Made by a program: the position numbers and the translations under genes | Assembly: GCF_019655855.1 (NCBI RefSeq) | Contig: NZ_BPFX01000006.1 | Location: 62,001-126,000 of the forward strand | DNA from: Pseudomonas paralcaligenes | GTDB lineage: Bacteria > Pseudomonadota > Gammaproteobacteria > Pseudomonadales > Pseudomonadaceae | Length of the DNA stretch: 64,000 bases | Direction of reading: 5' to 3' | Notes under the pieces: generated by a model | What the model was told of the DNA's origin: nothing | The model's input: only the letters and a program-made list of their open reading frames with translations | Databases searched by the model: none | Shown here: piece by piece, positions 54,019-62,592 of the stretch | Position numbering within the stretch: position 1 is the first letter of the stretch | Layout: each line of letters opens with the position of its first letter

Positions 54019-54566
54019 AGCAACTTCTCCTTTCCGCCTGTGGCCTGCTGCTGAGCACCAGCCTGCTCGCCGCCGACAACCCGCACGTGCTGCTGACCAC
54101 CAGCTACGGCGACATCGAGATCGAGCTGAACGCCGAGAAGGCGCCGATCAGCACCCAGAACTTCCTCGGCTACCTCGACGCCGGCTTCTACAAGGACACC
54201 CAGTTCCACCGGGTCATACCGGGCTTCATGATCCAGGGCGGCGGCTTCGATGCCAGCATGCGCCAGAAGGACACCTTCAAGCCGATCAAGAACGAGGCCG
54301 ACAACGGCCTGCGCAACGACCGCGGCACCGTCGCCATGGCCCGCACCTCGGACGTCAACTCGGCCACCAGCCAGTTCTTCATCAACCACGGCAACAACGA
54401 CTTCCTCAACCACGGCGGCCGCGACTTCGGCTACGCCGTGTTCGGCAAGGTGGTGCGCGGCATGGACGTGGTGGACCGCATCGCCGGCGTGCGCACCGGC
54501 AACCGCAACGGCCACGCGAACGTGCCGGTGGAGCCGGTGCTGATCCTCAACGCGAAGAAGCTCTGA
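54012..54566 (+). CDS. ppiA: Periplasmic peptidyl-prolyl cis-trans isomerase (cyclophilin)
   Basis: A 184-residue cyclophilin with a signal peptide (residues 1-21, ending LLAAD). The catalytic core [15 protein letters not shown] with the conserved Arg-Phe-Met-Gln residues, [21 protein letters not shown] and [14 protein letters not shown] are clear. It speeds proline isomerisation during folding in the periplasm, as PpiA does. It is co-transcribed with the hydrolase upstream. The symbol follows the periplasmic form of the family. Confidence 0.92.
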   Translation: MLKQLLLSACGLLLSTSLLAADNPHVLLTTSYGDIEIELNAEKAPISTQNFLGYLDAGFYKDTQFHRVIPGFMIQGGGFDASMRQKDTFKPIKNEADNGLRNDRGTVAMARTSDVNSATSQFFINHGNNDFLNHGGRDFGYAVFGKVVRGMDVVDRIAGVRTGNRNGHANVPVEPVLILNAKKL

Positions 54567-54615
54567 GCCCCGCCCGGCGCAGCCGCCCGGGCGGTTGTGC
54601 CGTTTCCCGCCACAA

Positions 54616-54682
54616 GGTGCGCACAGCGCACCCTACCGCACCGGCAGCGCCCCGAAATGAAGTAGGGTGCGCCGCGCGCACC
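54616..54682. repeat. Inverted pair of GTAGGGTGCGC-type elements
   Basis: Arms 54616-54636 (GGTGCGCACAGCGCACCCTAC) and 54662-54682 differ at the loop centre of each element, with a 25-nt spacer. Third inverted pair of this family in the window, between convergent ppiA and the phosphatase gene. Confidence 0.8.
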
Positions 54683-54699
54683 GCGGATACCCTCGCCCT

Positions 54700-55023
54700 T
54701 TACCGCAGATAGCTCCCCACCCTGGCCTCCAGCAGCTCGATCAGCTCCGGCTGCATGTAGTCGTAGTCGTCGGGAATGCCCAGGCAGATCACCCGCCTTC
54801 CCCTGAGCAGCGGGCCGAAGCGCTGCTGCAGCCGCTTCTGGTGGACCCGCTCCATGACGAAGATCAGCTCGGCCCACTCGACCTGCTCGGCGGACAACAG
54901 CACCTCAGCGTCCGGCGCCAGCCCGGCCGAATCGCTTTCCACGCCCGGCCAGCCGGCGAACAGCTGCTCCGCCGTCGGGCTGCGCAGGCGGTTGCGGCTG
55001 CAGATGAACAGGGCGCGGGTCAT
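54700..55023 (-). CDS. Small protein-tyrosine-phosphatase-like protein
   Basis: A 107-residue protein with the low-molecular-weight phosphatase loop at the N-terminus: C8-S-R-N-R-L-R14 (FICSRNRLRSPTAEQLF), a CX5R site as in phosphatases. Near residue 85 DDYDYM supplies a candidate general acid. It is shorter than the usual 150 residues, and related Pseudomonas proteins of this size exist. The substrate is unknown. It is followed by the GNAT gene on the same strand with its start 24 nt away. Confidence 0.8.
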   Translation of the reverse strand: MTRALFICSRNRLRSPTAEQLFAGWPGVESDSAGLAPDAEVLLSAEQVEWAELIFVMERVHQKRLQQRFGPLLRGRRVICLGIPDDYDYMQPELIELLEARVGSYLR

Positions 55024-55047
55024 GGGCGTGCCTCGGACACAGCCATG

Positions 55048-56178
55048 TCAGCCATCCTCCCGGCGATAGGGCAGCAGCTCCCGCGCCTGCTCGGCGTAGG
55101 CCAGCACCGCCGGCCGTTCCTCGGCGAGGAAATCCGCCACCGCGGCGCGCAGCCCCGGGTGCAGCAGGTAGTGCCAGGAGCGGGTGATCACCGGCTCGAA
55201 ACCACGGATCAACTTGTGCTCGCCCTGGGCGCCGGCATCGAAACGCAACAGCCCTTCGGCGATGGCCATCTCGATGCCCTGATAGAAACAGGTCTCGAAG
55301 TGCAGGCGGTCGAAGTCTCCCAGGCAGCCCCAGTAGCGGCCATAGAAGCTGTCGTCGCCCACCAGGCTGAAGGCCATGGCCACCGGACGCCCGCCGCGGA
55401 GCGCCGTGACCACGCGGATGGCCTCGGGCATGCGCTCGGCCAGCAGGCTGAAGAAACTGCGCGTCAGGTACGGCGCGCGGCGTCGCACATGGTAGGTGCT
55501 GGCGTAGCAGGCGTAGACGAAGTCCCAGTCCGCCTCGTCCAGTTCGTGGCCGCGCTGCCAGCGGAAGTCGATGCCCTGCCCGGCCACCTGCTCGCGCTCC
55601 TTGCGCAGCTGCTTGCGCTTGCGCGAGCTGAGGGCGTCGAGGAAATCCTGGAAGTCGCGGTAGCCACGGTTGTGCCAGTGGTACTGGCAGTCGAGGCGCT
55701 GGAGCCAGCCGTCACGGTCCTCGAACAGCGCGTCGTCCTCGGCGCGCAGGAAGTTGATGTGCAGCCCGGACAGCCCCTCCCCGTGCAGGCCCACCACCAG
55801 TTCGTCGAGCAGCAAGCCGGCCTGATCAGCGTCGCCCAGCAGGCGCGGCCCGGTCACCGGGCTGAAGGGCACCGCGCCGAGCAGCTTGGGGTAGTAGGCG
55901 ATGCCCGCGCGATGGCAGGCATCGGCCCAGCCCATGTCGAACACGTACTCGCCGAAGGAATGCTGCTTGATGTAGGCCGGCAGCGCCGCCCGTATCGCGC
56001 CCGCCTCGTCGCGCAGCAGGCGATGGGCTGCCTGCCAGCCGCTGTGCTCGCCGACGCAACCGCTGTCCTCCAGCGTCGAGAGAAAGGCGTGGCGCAGGAA
56101 CGGCTGCGGCTCGGGCAGCAGGGCGTCCCAGTCGGCGGCGGCGATATCGGCGAGACGGTGCAGGGTGTGGAGTGGCAT
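55048..56178 (-). CDS. GNAT-fold acyltransferase (DUF482/PF04339-like)
   Basis: A 376-residue protein of the FemX-like GNAT superfamily (DUF482). It has an N-terminal region PEPQPFLRHAFLSTLEDSGCVGEHSGW, the middle basic stretch SRKRKQLRKEREQVAGQGI and a C-terminal GNAT core (RPVAMAFSLVGDDSFYGRYWGC, FETCFYQGIEMAIAEGLLRFDAGAQGEHKLIRGFEPV). FemX-like proteins add amino acids to envelope precursors, but this family's substrate is not known. The start at 56178 is preferred over a longer in-frame ATG at 56280. Confidence 0.85.
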   Translation of the reverse strand: MPLHTLHRLADIAAADWDALLPEPQPFLRHAFLSTLEDSGCVGEHSGWQAAHRLLRDEAGAIRAALPAYIKQHSFGEYVFDMGWADACHRAGIAYYPKLLGAVPFSPVTGPRLLGDADQAGLLLDELVVGLHGEGLSGLHINFLRAEDDALFEDRDGWLQRLDCQYHWHNRGYRDFQDFLDALSSRKRKQLRKEREQVAGQGIDFRWQRGHELDEADWDFVYACYASTYHVRRRAPYLTRSFFSLLAERMPEAIRVVTALRGGRPVAMAFSLVGDDSFYGRYWGCLGDFDRLHFETCFYQGIEMAIAEGLLRFDAGAQGEHKLIRGFEPVITRSWHYLLHPGLRAAVADFLAEERPAVLAYAEQARELLPYRREDG

Positions 56179-56343
56179 GCCGCCAGTCTGGCGACTCAGC
56201 GCGGCAAACAAAAGCGTTTTGGAGGTTTCGGCCCACGCACGCGCTCGGTGCGCAGAGTGGGTCAGCGTCGCCTGCAACAACGCCTTCAGGAATGGCAGGC
56301 AAGAAAACGCTGTGTGCCCGTCACGTGTTGTAGCGCCCGGGCT

Positions 56344-56474
56344 CTTCTGGGTCCCCGCCTGCGCGGGGATGACGAGGTAGGAGTGGAATTTCTTCCGAAA
56401 CCGTCATTCCCGCGCAGGCGGGAATCCAGGGGCAGGCAGCTGCAGCGTTCAGATAGAGGGGCTTGACCGCGCAA
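56344..56474. repeat. Composite dispersed repeat, copy 2 (inverted)
   Basis: The reverse complement of 47189-47320 with about 90 percent identity: the same two hairpins and the same TTTCTTCCGAAACCG spacer. It lies in the 586-bp gene-free gap 56179-56764. Confidence 0.75.
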
Positions 56475-56477
56475 CGT

Positions 56478-56558
56478 GTAGGGTGGGTTAGCCGCTTGCC
56501 GGCGTAACCCACCGGCGGCGCGGTCGATTGTGCTGGTGGGTTGCGTAACCCGCCCTAC
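56478..56558. repeat. Inverted repeat with GTAGGGTGGGTTA arms
   Basis: GTAGGGTGGGTTA (56478-56490) and TAACCCGCCCTAC (56546-56558) are 13-bp arms with one mismatch. The interior repeats the GTAACCCACC/GGTGGGTT motif. Different from the GTAGGGTGCGCC element. Confidence 0.6.
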
Positions 56559-56619
56559 AGCGTCCTGTTGATATTGCAGGCGGGCCGTTTCCGCAGGGCA
56601 GCTGTTGCGTGTTGCACGC

Positions 56620-56668
56620 CTTGTGGGAGCGGATTTATCCGCGAATTTCGCGGCCTCGCTCCCACAAG
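56620..56668. repeat. REP-like palindrome
   Basis: CTTGTGGGAGCG (56620-56631) pairs exactly with CGCTCCCACAAG (56657-56668). The inside repeats GCGGATTTATCCGC. Similar to 36939-37008 and 47056-47076. Confidence 0.75.
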
Positions 56669-56707
56669 AGCAGAATTGCGCCACCAACACGTAACGGGCA
56701 CATAGCC

Positions 56708-56734
56708 AAAAAAAATGGGCGACCGAAGTCGCCC
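56708..56734 (-). terminator. Rho-independent terminator of the CcoM-like gene
   Basis: Stem GGGCGAC (56717-56723) and GTCGCCC (56728-56734) with loop CGAA (loop TTCG on the minus strand), followed on the minus strand by eight T (56715-56708). Confidence 0.9.
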
Positions 56735-56764
56735 AAAATGCCTTGCGTGCACGTTTCGAAAGGA

Positions 56765-56890
56765 TTACTTGGCCTTTGCCCTGGCCTTCTTGTGAGAATC
56801 CTTCCAGATGAAGAGACCGACGCCACCGAAGAAGGCGACCATCAGAGCGACTGTGCCGATGCCGGCGAGAACCACTGTATCCATGAACAT
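56765..56890 (-). CDS. ccoM: CcoM-like small subunit of cbb3 cytochrome oxidase
   Basis: A 41-residue single-span membrane protein, MFMDTVVLAGIGTVALMVAF then FGGVGLFIWKDSHKK and a basic tail. It matches the size and VVLAG...GLFIWKD pattern of CcoM, the small extra subunit of Pseudomonas cbb3 oxidase. AAGGAGG lies 5-6 nt before the ATG. A perfect Anr box upstream and a strong terminator downstream show an independent, oxygen-controlled single-gene unit, as expected for a cbb3 component. The assignment is from memory of the family. Confidence 0.7.
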   Translation of the reverse strand: MFMDTVVLAGIGTVALMVAFFGGVGLFIWKDSHKKARAKAK

Positions 56891-56958
56891 GGCTGCCTCC
56901 TTCTTGTGCTGCGCCTTGTCTTGATGGGCTCAGATTAGAGGAGGTGTGGCGGAAGGAA

Positions 56959-56972
56959 TTGATCCGGATCAA
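56959..56972 (-). promoter_or_regulatory. Perfect Anr/FNR box upstream of the CcoM-like gene
   Basis: TTGAT-CCGG-ATCAA, a full match to the consensus, centred 75 bp upstream of the start codon. CTAATC near 56934 fits a -10 box about 22-26 bp downstream, so the box would sit near -41.5, the class II activator position. Confidence 0.75.
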
Positions 56973-57015
56973 TGTCCGGCAGGGTGGGCGCCGCGACAGG
57001 GCGCCGCAGGGAGGA

Positions 57016-57171
57016 TCAACGCTTCTTCTTGGGCTTGGATTTGCTCTTGCCCCGGGTCAATGGCATGGCCTGCTCGAAGACCTGGCGCATCTCGTCCAGC
57101 TTCTTGTCGTGCAGGTCGTGGATGCGCTTGCTGCGCTCGGCTCCAAAATCGATCAGCTTGTCGTCACTCAT
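57016..57171 (-). CDS. Small basic protein encoded after alkB
   Basis: A 51-residue protein (MSDDKLIDFGAERSKRIHDL then HDKKLDEMRQVFEQAMPLTRG) with a lysine-rich tail (KSKSKPKKKR). The ATG overlaps the alkB stop by 4 nt, so it is translationally coupled. No domain is recognised. The basic tail suggests nucleic-acid or membrane contact. Coupling to alkB suggests an accessory role in alkylation repair or a chance arrangement. Confidence 0.7.
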   Translation of the reverse strand: MSDDKLIDFGAERSKRIHDLHDKKLDEMRQVFEQAMPLTRGKSKSKPKKKR

Positions 57172-57770
57172 GGTCTGGACCGGATCAGGCGAAAGGTGAG
57201 GTTGATGCGTGGCGCCACCGGCTTGCGGGTCTTCGCCACCTGATGCTGCCAATGATGCTGTGTTGCGCCGGCCATGACCAGTAGCGAACCGCTCTCCAGT
57301 TGCAGGGAGTGCTCGATGCGACCGCCGCCCTTGCGGCGCAGGTCGAAGCGGCGCGGGCCGCCCAGGTTGAGCGAGGCGACCAGCGGCTCGCTGCCCAGCT
57401 CCGGCTCGTCGTCGCTGTGCCAGCCCATGGAGTCGTTGCCGTCGCGGTAGAAATTGAGCAGCACGCCGTTGAGCGGCTGGCCGGCCACCGCCTCGACCCG
57501 GGCGCGGATCTCGCCGAGCAGGCGGGTCCAGGGCAGCGGCTGATGGATCAGGCCGGAATAGCGGTAGACCGCCTCGGGGTCGCCGTACCAGGCCAGCAGG
57601 CGCGGCACCGGGATGCGCTGACCGTGGAGCGACAGCTGCGGCTGCTCCCAGGGCGTCTCTGCGGCCAGCTGCTGGAACCAGGCGTCGGCGGTGGCGGGGT
57701 CGAGCCAGTGCGGCCGGTAGTCCAGCGAGGCGTCGGGCAGGTTCAGGGGTTGCGAATCGAACAGGTCCAC
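57168..57770 (-). CDS. alkB: Alpha-ketoglutarate-dependent dioxygenase AlkB
   Basis: A 200-residue Fe(II)/2-oxoglutarate dioxygenase that removes methyl groups from 1-methyladenine and 3-methylcytosine in DNA and RNA. The iron ligands are H118-X-D120 (GWHSDDE) and H176 (HQVAKT). The 2-oxoglutarate signature is R188-I-N-L-T-F-R194. The body FYRDGNDSMGWHSDDE and LNLGGPRRFDLRRK fit the YfcM/AlkB-short group. It is coupled to the small basic gene downstream and preceded by a small acidic gene. Confidence 0.94.
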   Translation of the reverse strand: MDLFDSQPLNLPDASLDYRPHWLDPATADAWFQQLAAETPWEQPQLSLHGQRIPVPRLLAWYGDPEAVYRYSGLIHQPLPWTRLLGEIRARVEAVAGQPLNGVLLNFYRDGNDSMGWHSDDEPELGSEPLVASLNLGGPRRFDLRRKGGGRIEHSLQLESGSLLVMAGATQHHWQHQVAKTRKPVAPRINLTFRLIRSRP

Positions 57771-57775
57771 CGTCC

Positions 57776-58072
57776 CTAGACTTCCACGTCCACCCAGAGC
57801 CCCTGGCGCGGCAGCTCCTCCAGCAGCTTCTCGTCATCGTCCTTGACCTCCCCCTCGGCCAGCTCCGCTGGCGTGTAGCCACGGCGCTGGCGGCGGCGCT
57901 GCTCCTCGCGCATCAGCTCCTCGGCCTCCTGCGGGTGCCGCTTGTCCAGCTCCACCGCGCTCTCATTGCTGCTCTCGTTGGTCGGCGTCACCGGGGGAAT
58001 GTCCGGGCGCGGCTTCACCACGTCCTGCTGGGCGGTGACGGGAACCAGGCTGTGCGGGATGGGTGGTAGCAT
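57776..58072 (-). CDS. Small charged hypothetical protein upstream of alkB
   Basis: A 98-residue protein; GGGAGA lies before the ATG at 58072 (MLPPIPHSLVPVTAQQDVV). It is proline-rich at the start and highly charged later (KRHPQEAEELMREEQRRRQRRGYTP, EGEVKDDDEKLLEEL), with no hydrophobic core, so it is probably partly disordered. It ends 5 nt before alkB, probably in one operon. Function unknown. Confidence 0.7.
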   Translation of the reverse strand: MLPPIPHSLVPVTAQQDVVKPRPDIPPVTPTNESSNESAVELDKRHPQEAEELMREEQRRRQRRGYTPAELAEGEVKDDDEKLLEELPRQGLWVDVEV

Positions 58073-58233
58073 CGGGGTCTCCCAGGTTAACCCTGCTGTC
58101 GGCCGGACAGGCTCCAACTTGAACGACCGCTACACTTTCGACCGGGCGCTCAATCAGAGATTCAGCAGCGGGCGTCGCCCTCGGCGCGGCGTTCCGCTAA
58201 CATACGCGGCTTTTTTCGCAGCTGGGGCTTTTC

Positions 58234-61083
58234 ATGGCAAGTAGTGGCATTGTGCAGTATCAACCGGGGCAGCGCTGGATCAGCGACAGCGAGGCTGAAC
58301 TCGGGCTCGGCACCATCCTCACTTCCGACGGCCGTCTGCTCACCGTGCTCTATCCGGCGACCGGCGAGACCCGCCAGTACGCCCTGCGCAACGCCCCGCT
58401 GACCCGCGTGCGCTTCGCCCCGGGCGACGAGATCACCCACTTCGAGGGCTGGAAGCTGACCGTGCAGGAAGTCGAGGACGTCGACGGCCTGCTGGTCTAC
58501 CACGGCTTCGACGCCCAGCACGAGCCGTACAGCCTGCCGGAAACCCAGCTGTCCAACTTCATCCAGTTCCGCCTGGCCAGCGACCGCCTGTTCGCCGGGC
58601 AGATCGACCCGCTCAACTGGTTCGCCCTGCGCTACCACACCCTGGAGCACCAAAGCCGCCTGCTGCAATCCAGCCTGTGGGGCCTGGGCGGCGCCCGCGC
58701 CCAGCCGATCGCCCACCAGTTGCACATCGCCAGGGAGGTCGCCGACCGCATGGCCCCGCGCGTGCTGCTGGCCGACGAAGTGGGCCTGGGCAAGACCATC
58801 GAGGCCGGCCTGGTGATCCACCGCCAGCTGCTCTCCGGCCGTACCGGCCGGGTGCTGATCCTGGTGCCGGAGAACCTGCAGCACCAGTGGCTGGTGGAGA
58901 TGCGCCGGCGCTTCAACCTGCAGGTCGCCCTGTACGACGCCGAGCGCTTCGCGGAGAGCGATGCCAGCAACCCGTTCGACGACACCCAGCTCGCGCTGGT
59001 CTCCCTGGAGTGGCTGAAGAGCAGCGAGAAGGCGCAGGACGCCGCCTTCGCCGCCGGCTGGGACCTGCTGGTGGTCGACGAGGCCCACCACCTGGTCTGG
59101 CACCCGGAAAAGGCCAGCGACGAATACCGCCTGGTGGAACAGCTGGCCGAGATCATCCCCGGCGTGCTGCTGCTCACCGCCACCCCCGAGCAGCTCGGCC
59201 TGGAAAGCCACTTCGCCCGCCTGCGCCTGCTCGACCCGGATCGCTTCCATGATCTGGAAGCCTTCCGCGCCGAGAGTGCCAACTACCGTCCGGTGGCCGA
59301 GGCGGTGCAGGAGCTGCTGGACCAGGGCCGTCTCTCCGAACAGGGCCACGCCACCATCGCCCGCTTCCTCGGCGCCGAAGGCGAGGCGCTGCTGGCCGCC
59401 GTGACCGATGGCGACAGCGAGGCCGCCGCGCGCCTGATCCGCGAGCTGCTCGACCGCCACGGCACCGGCCGTGTGCTCCTGCGCAACACCCGCGCCGCCG
59501 TGCAGGGCTTCCCCGAGCGCCAGTTGCATCCCTACCCGCTGCCCACCCCGGAGCAGTACCAGGGTCTGCAGCCGGGCGAGCACGCCGAGCTGTACCCGGA
59601 AGTCAGCTACCAGGCCCAGGGCGAAGACGAGGCCTGGTGGAGGTTCGACCCGCGGGTGGACTGGCTGATCGACACCCTGAAGATGCTCAAGAAGTTCAAG
59701 GTGCTGGTGATCTGCGCCCACGCCGAGACCGCCCTCGACCTGGAAGACGCCCTGCGCGTGCGCTCCGGCATCCCCGCCACCGTGTTCCACGAGGGCATGA
59801 GCATCCTCGAGCGCGACCGCGCCGCCGCCTACTTCGCCGACGAGGAATTCGGCGCCCAGGTACTGATCTGCTCCGAGATCGGCTCCGAGGGCCGCAACTT
59901 CCAGTTCAGCCATCACCTGGTGCTGTTCGACCTGCCGGCCCACCCGGACCTGCTGGAACAGCGCATCGGCCGTCTCGACCGGATCGGCCAGAAGCACACC
60001 ATCCAGCTGCACGTGCCCTACCTGGAAGGCAGCCCGCAGGAACACCTGTTCCAGTGGTACCACCAGGCGCTGAACGCCTTCCTCAACACCTGCCCCACCG
60101 GCAACGCCCTGCAGCACCAGTTCGGCCCGCGCCTGCTGGCCCTGCTGGAGAGCAACGGCGACAAGGCCTGGCAGGACCTGCTGGACGAGGCCATCGCCGA
60201 GCGCGTCCGCCTCGAAGGCGAGCTGCACAGCGGCCGCGACCGCCTGCTGGAACTGAACTCCGGCGGCGCCGGCGAAGGCGAGCGGCTGGTCGAGGAAATC
60301 CACGAGCAGGACGATCAGTTCGCCCTGCCGATCTATATGGAAGAGCTGTTCGACGCCTTCGGTATCGACAGCGAGGACCACTCCGAGAACGCCCTGGTGC
60401 TGCGCCCCAGCGAGAAGATGCTGGACGCCAGCTTCCCCCTCGGCGACGACGAGGCGGTGACCGTCACCTACGACCGCAACCAGGCCCTGGCCCGCGAGGA
60501 CATGCAGTTCCTCACCTGGGAACACCCCATGGTGCAGGGCGGCATGGATCTGGTGCTGTCCGGCTCGATGGGCAACACCGCCGTGGCGCTGATCAAGAAC
60601 AAGGCGCTCAAGCCCGGCACCGTGCTGCTGGAACTGATCTACGTCAGCGAGGTGGTGGCGCCCAGGGCGCTGCAACTGGGCCGCTACGTGCCGCCGGTGG
60701 CCCTGCGTTGCCTGCTCGACCCGAACGGCAACGACCTGGCCACCAAGGTCGCCTTCGACACCCTCAACGACCAGCTGGAAGCCGTGCCGCGGGCCAGCGC
60801 CAACAAGTTCGTGCAGGCCCAGCGCGACGTGCTGGCCAAGCAGATCGGCGCCGCCGAGGCCAAGGTGCAGCCACGCCACGCCGCCCGCGTCGAGGAGGCG
60901 CGCAAGCGCTTCACCGCCACCCTGGACGAGGAAATCGCCCGCATGACCGCCCTCCAGGCGGTCAACCCGAGCGTGCGTCCGGCCGAGATCGAGGCCCTGC
61001 GCAAGCAGCGCGAGAGCGGCCTGGGCTTCCTCGACAAGGCGGCGCTGCGCCTGGAGGCGATCCGCGTGCTGGTCGCGGGCTGA
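58234..61083 (+). CDS. rapA: RNA polymerase-associated ATPase RapA (HepA)
   Basis: A 949-residue Swi2/Snf2-type ATPase that recycles RNA polymerase. The N-terminal Tudor-like region (FLYPATGE...[10 protein letters not shown]) is followed by helicase motif [13 protein letters not shown], motif II DEAHH, motif [13 protein letters not shown], and motifs V and VI in the second lobe ([36 protein letters not shown]). The C-terminal region holds the RNAP-binding portion. Length equals the E. coli protein (about 968). Clear assignment. Confidence 0.97.
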   Translation: MASSGIVQYQPGQRWISDSEAELGLGTILTSDGRLLTVLYPATGETRQYALRNAPLTRVRFAPGDEITHFEGWKLTVQEVEDVDGLLVYHGFDAQHEPYSLPETQLSNFIQFRLASDRLFAGQIDPLNWFALRYHTLEHQSRLLQSSLWGLGGARAQPIAHQLHIAREVADRMAPRVLLADEVGLGKTIEAGLVIHRQLLSGRTGRVLILVPENLQHQWLVEMRRRFNLQVALYDAERFAESDASNPFDDTQLALVSLEWLKSSEKAQDAAFAAGWDLLVVDEAHHLVWHPEKASDEYRLVEQLAEIIPGVLLLTATPEQLGLESHFARLRLLDPDRFHDLEAFRAESANYRPVAEAVQELLDQGRLSEQGHATIARFLGAEGEALLAAVTDGDSEAAARLIRELLDRHGTGRVLLRNTRAAVQGFPERQLHPYPLPTPEQYQGLQPGEHAELYPEVSYQAQGEDEAWWRFDPRVDWLIDTLKMLKKFKVLVICAHAETALDLEDALRVRSGIPATVFHEGMSILERDRAAAYFADEEFGAQVLICSEIGSEGRNFQFSHHLVLFDLPAHPDLLEQRIGRLDRIGQKHTIQLHVPYLEGSPQEHLFQWYHQALNAFLNTCPTGNALQHQFGPRLLALLESNGDKAWQDLLDEAIAERVRLEGELHSGRDRLLELNSGGAGEGERLVEEIHEQDDQFALPIYMEELFDAFGIDSEDHSENALVLRPSEKMLDASFPLGDDEAVTVTYDRNQALAREDMQFLTWEHPMVQGGMDLVLSGSMGNTAVALIKNKALKPGTVLLELIYVSEVVAPRALQLGRYVPPVALRCLLDPNGNDLATKVAFDTLNDQLEAVPRASANKFVQAQRDVLAKQIGAAEAKVQPRHAARVEEARKRFTATLDEEIARMTALQAVNPSVRPAEIEALRKQRESGLGFLDKAALRLEAIRVLVAG

Positions 61084-61165
61084 CGGCCACCCGTGCGAGC
61101 CGCCGGGAAAAATCCTCCGCGGCGGCTTTAATGGAGTGTGGCAACTCGCAGGGAGGCCAGAGCCC

Positions 61166-61984
61166 ATGCCCCATCGTCGAAGCACTCCGCCGACTCGAAA
61201 CGCCCTGCGCTGGCTGGGGCTCTGCGCCGGAGCGCTGCTGGCCGGCGGTGCGCACGCCTCGGCGCGCATCCTGGAACTGGACTGCGCCGGCCAGCCCTTC
61301 GTCGTGGAGGCGCGCCCGTTCGCCGAGAACGCCGCCGGCTCCTCCCAGGTCGACGTCCGCTACCGCTATCGCGGCCAGCCGCTCGCCGCCATCCGCTACG
61401 AAATCTTCTACAAGAACCTCGACGCCTACCTGCAGCGCGACGCCGCGCGCACCCGCGCGTTCGGCCTCAATCTCGACACCGTGGGCACCAGCCGCCTCCA
61501 CGGCTATGACTGGGGCGACACCCTGTACCTGCCGCCCGACGCCTTCTCCGCCAGCGACTTCGAGCGCCTGGCCGCCTGCCTGGAGACCGAGCGCGAGCGC
61601 ATCCGCCGCACCTTCGCCGACGCCAGCATCACCAGCCGCACCTTCCTGGGGCTGATGAAGACCCGCACCTCGATGCCCGTGACCGGCATCGCCCGGCTGG
61701 TCCACGCCCCGGCGCCGATAGCCGGCCTGTACGGCGTCGGCAACTGGTACTTCGTGCTGGTCGAGACCGGGGGACGGGTCCTGGTGCACAGCAACTTCAC
61801 CGCCAACAACCCACCCGTCTCGACCGCGCTGGGCGAGGTCCGCCGCGACGACAGGCGCCCCACCCTCCTGGCGCCGGCCCGCTACCGGTTCCACGGCAAG
61901 GAATACGAGACACGGGACCTGCTGACCCTGACCGACCGCCACGGACGGCGCATGGGAGACGACTACCGCCTGCAGGTCCGCTGA
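61166..61984 (+). CDS. Secreted hypothetical protein
   Basis: A 272-residue protein with a signal peptide (residues 12-32, LRWLGLCAGALLAGGAHA) and GGGAGG before the ATG at 61166. The mature part has two cysteines (LDCAGQP, LAACLETE) and ordinary mixed structure (YEIFYKNLDAYLQRDAARTRAFGLNLDTVGTSRLHGYDWGDTLYLP). No family recognised. It follows rapA by 82 nt on the same strand. Confidence 0.7.
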   Translation: MPHRRSTPPTRNALRWLGLCAGALLAGGAHASARILELDCAGQPFVVEARPFAENAAGSSQVDVRYRYRGQPLAAIRYEIFYKNLDAYLQRDAARTRAFGLNLDTVGTSRLHGYDWGDTLYLPPDAFSASDFERLAACLETERERIRRTFADASITSRTFLGLMKTRTSMPVTGIARLVHAPAPIAGLYGVGNWYFVLVETGGRVLVHSNFTANNPPVSTALGEVRRDDRRPTLLAPARYRFHGKEYETRDLLTLTDRHGRRMGDDYRLQVR

Positions 61985-62060
61985 GCGCCACGCCGCATTT
62001 TCCGGCGGCGCGGCGTGCTAGGGTCTGCTCCCGTGGCGGACTCGACAGAAAGGAGGCGAC

Positions 62061-62573
62061 GTGTCCCACGACGACGATATCGACCAGCAGGCCTGGCAAC
62101 TGCTGCTGGATCACCTGCAAGGCGCCACGCCGCAGCAGCGACACCTGTTCGCCGCCCGCAGCAACTACGACGGCAATCGCGACGCGCTGCAGTGGCTGGC
62201 CGACGACCCGCGCACCGAGCGCGCCACCGCCCTGCTCATGTACTGGGCGCTGGGCGCGGAATTCCACGCCCAATACGCCACCGACGACGAAGTCCCCGGC
62301 TGGGCCAGCGGCAGCCACCGCCTGATCCGCCAGATCGAGGAACGCTTCCTGGCCGGCTTCTACGCCACGGGCACGCTGTACTTCGACCCGCGCCACGGCC
62401 CGGTGCCACCCGGCGACTACGCGGACGTGGAACAGAAGCGCCCCATCCCGCCGGCCATGCTGACCGCCGTCATGGGCAGCGAAGAGGTCGACCTCGACGA
62501 CGAGGACTACGACGAAGGCCTGCCGATGGCCGTGGCCGAAGCCATCTGGGCGCTCTACCAGCAGGACCGGTGA
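62061..62573 (+). CDS. DUF4274-family protein
   Basis: A 170-residue acidic protein starting at a GTG with a strong AGGAGG site 4 nt upstream. The N-terminal half (QRHLFAARSNYDGNRDALQWLADDPRTERATALLMYWALGAEFH) matches DUF4274, a domain often found near contact-dependent toxin immunity-type genes. The C-terminus is very acidic (EEVDLDDEDYDEGLPM). Its function is unknown; an immunity-like or regulatory role is only a suggestion. The next gene starts 20 nt downstream. Confidence 0.75.
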   Translation: MSHDDDIDQQAWQLLLDHLQGATPQQRHLFAARSNYDGNRDALQWLADDPRTERATALLMYWALGAEFHAQYATDDEVPGWASGSHRLIRQIEERFLAGFYATGTLYFDPRHGPVPPGDYADVEQKRPIPPAMLTAVMGSEEVDLDDEDYDEGLPMAVAEAIWALYQQDR

Positions 62574-62592
62574 CGACCGGCCAGGAGGCGAC

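Noticed and set aside
58162..61269. 1035-codon minus-strand ORF opposite rapA
   Set aside because: Antisense shadow of a clear RapA gene; composition is Gln/Leu/Val/Gly-rich with no motif.
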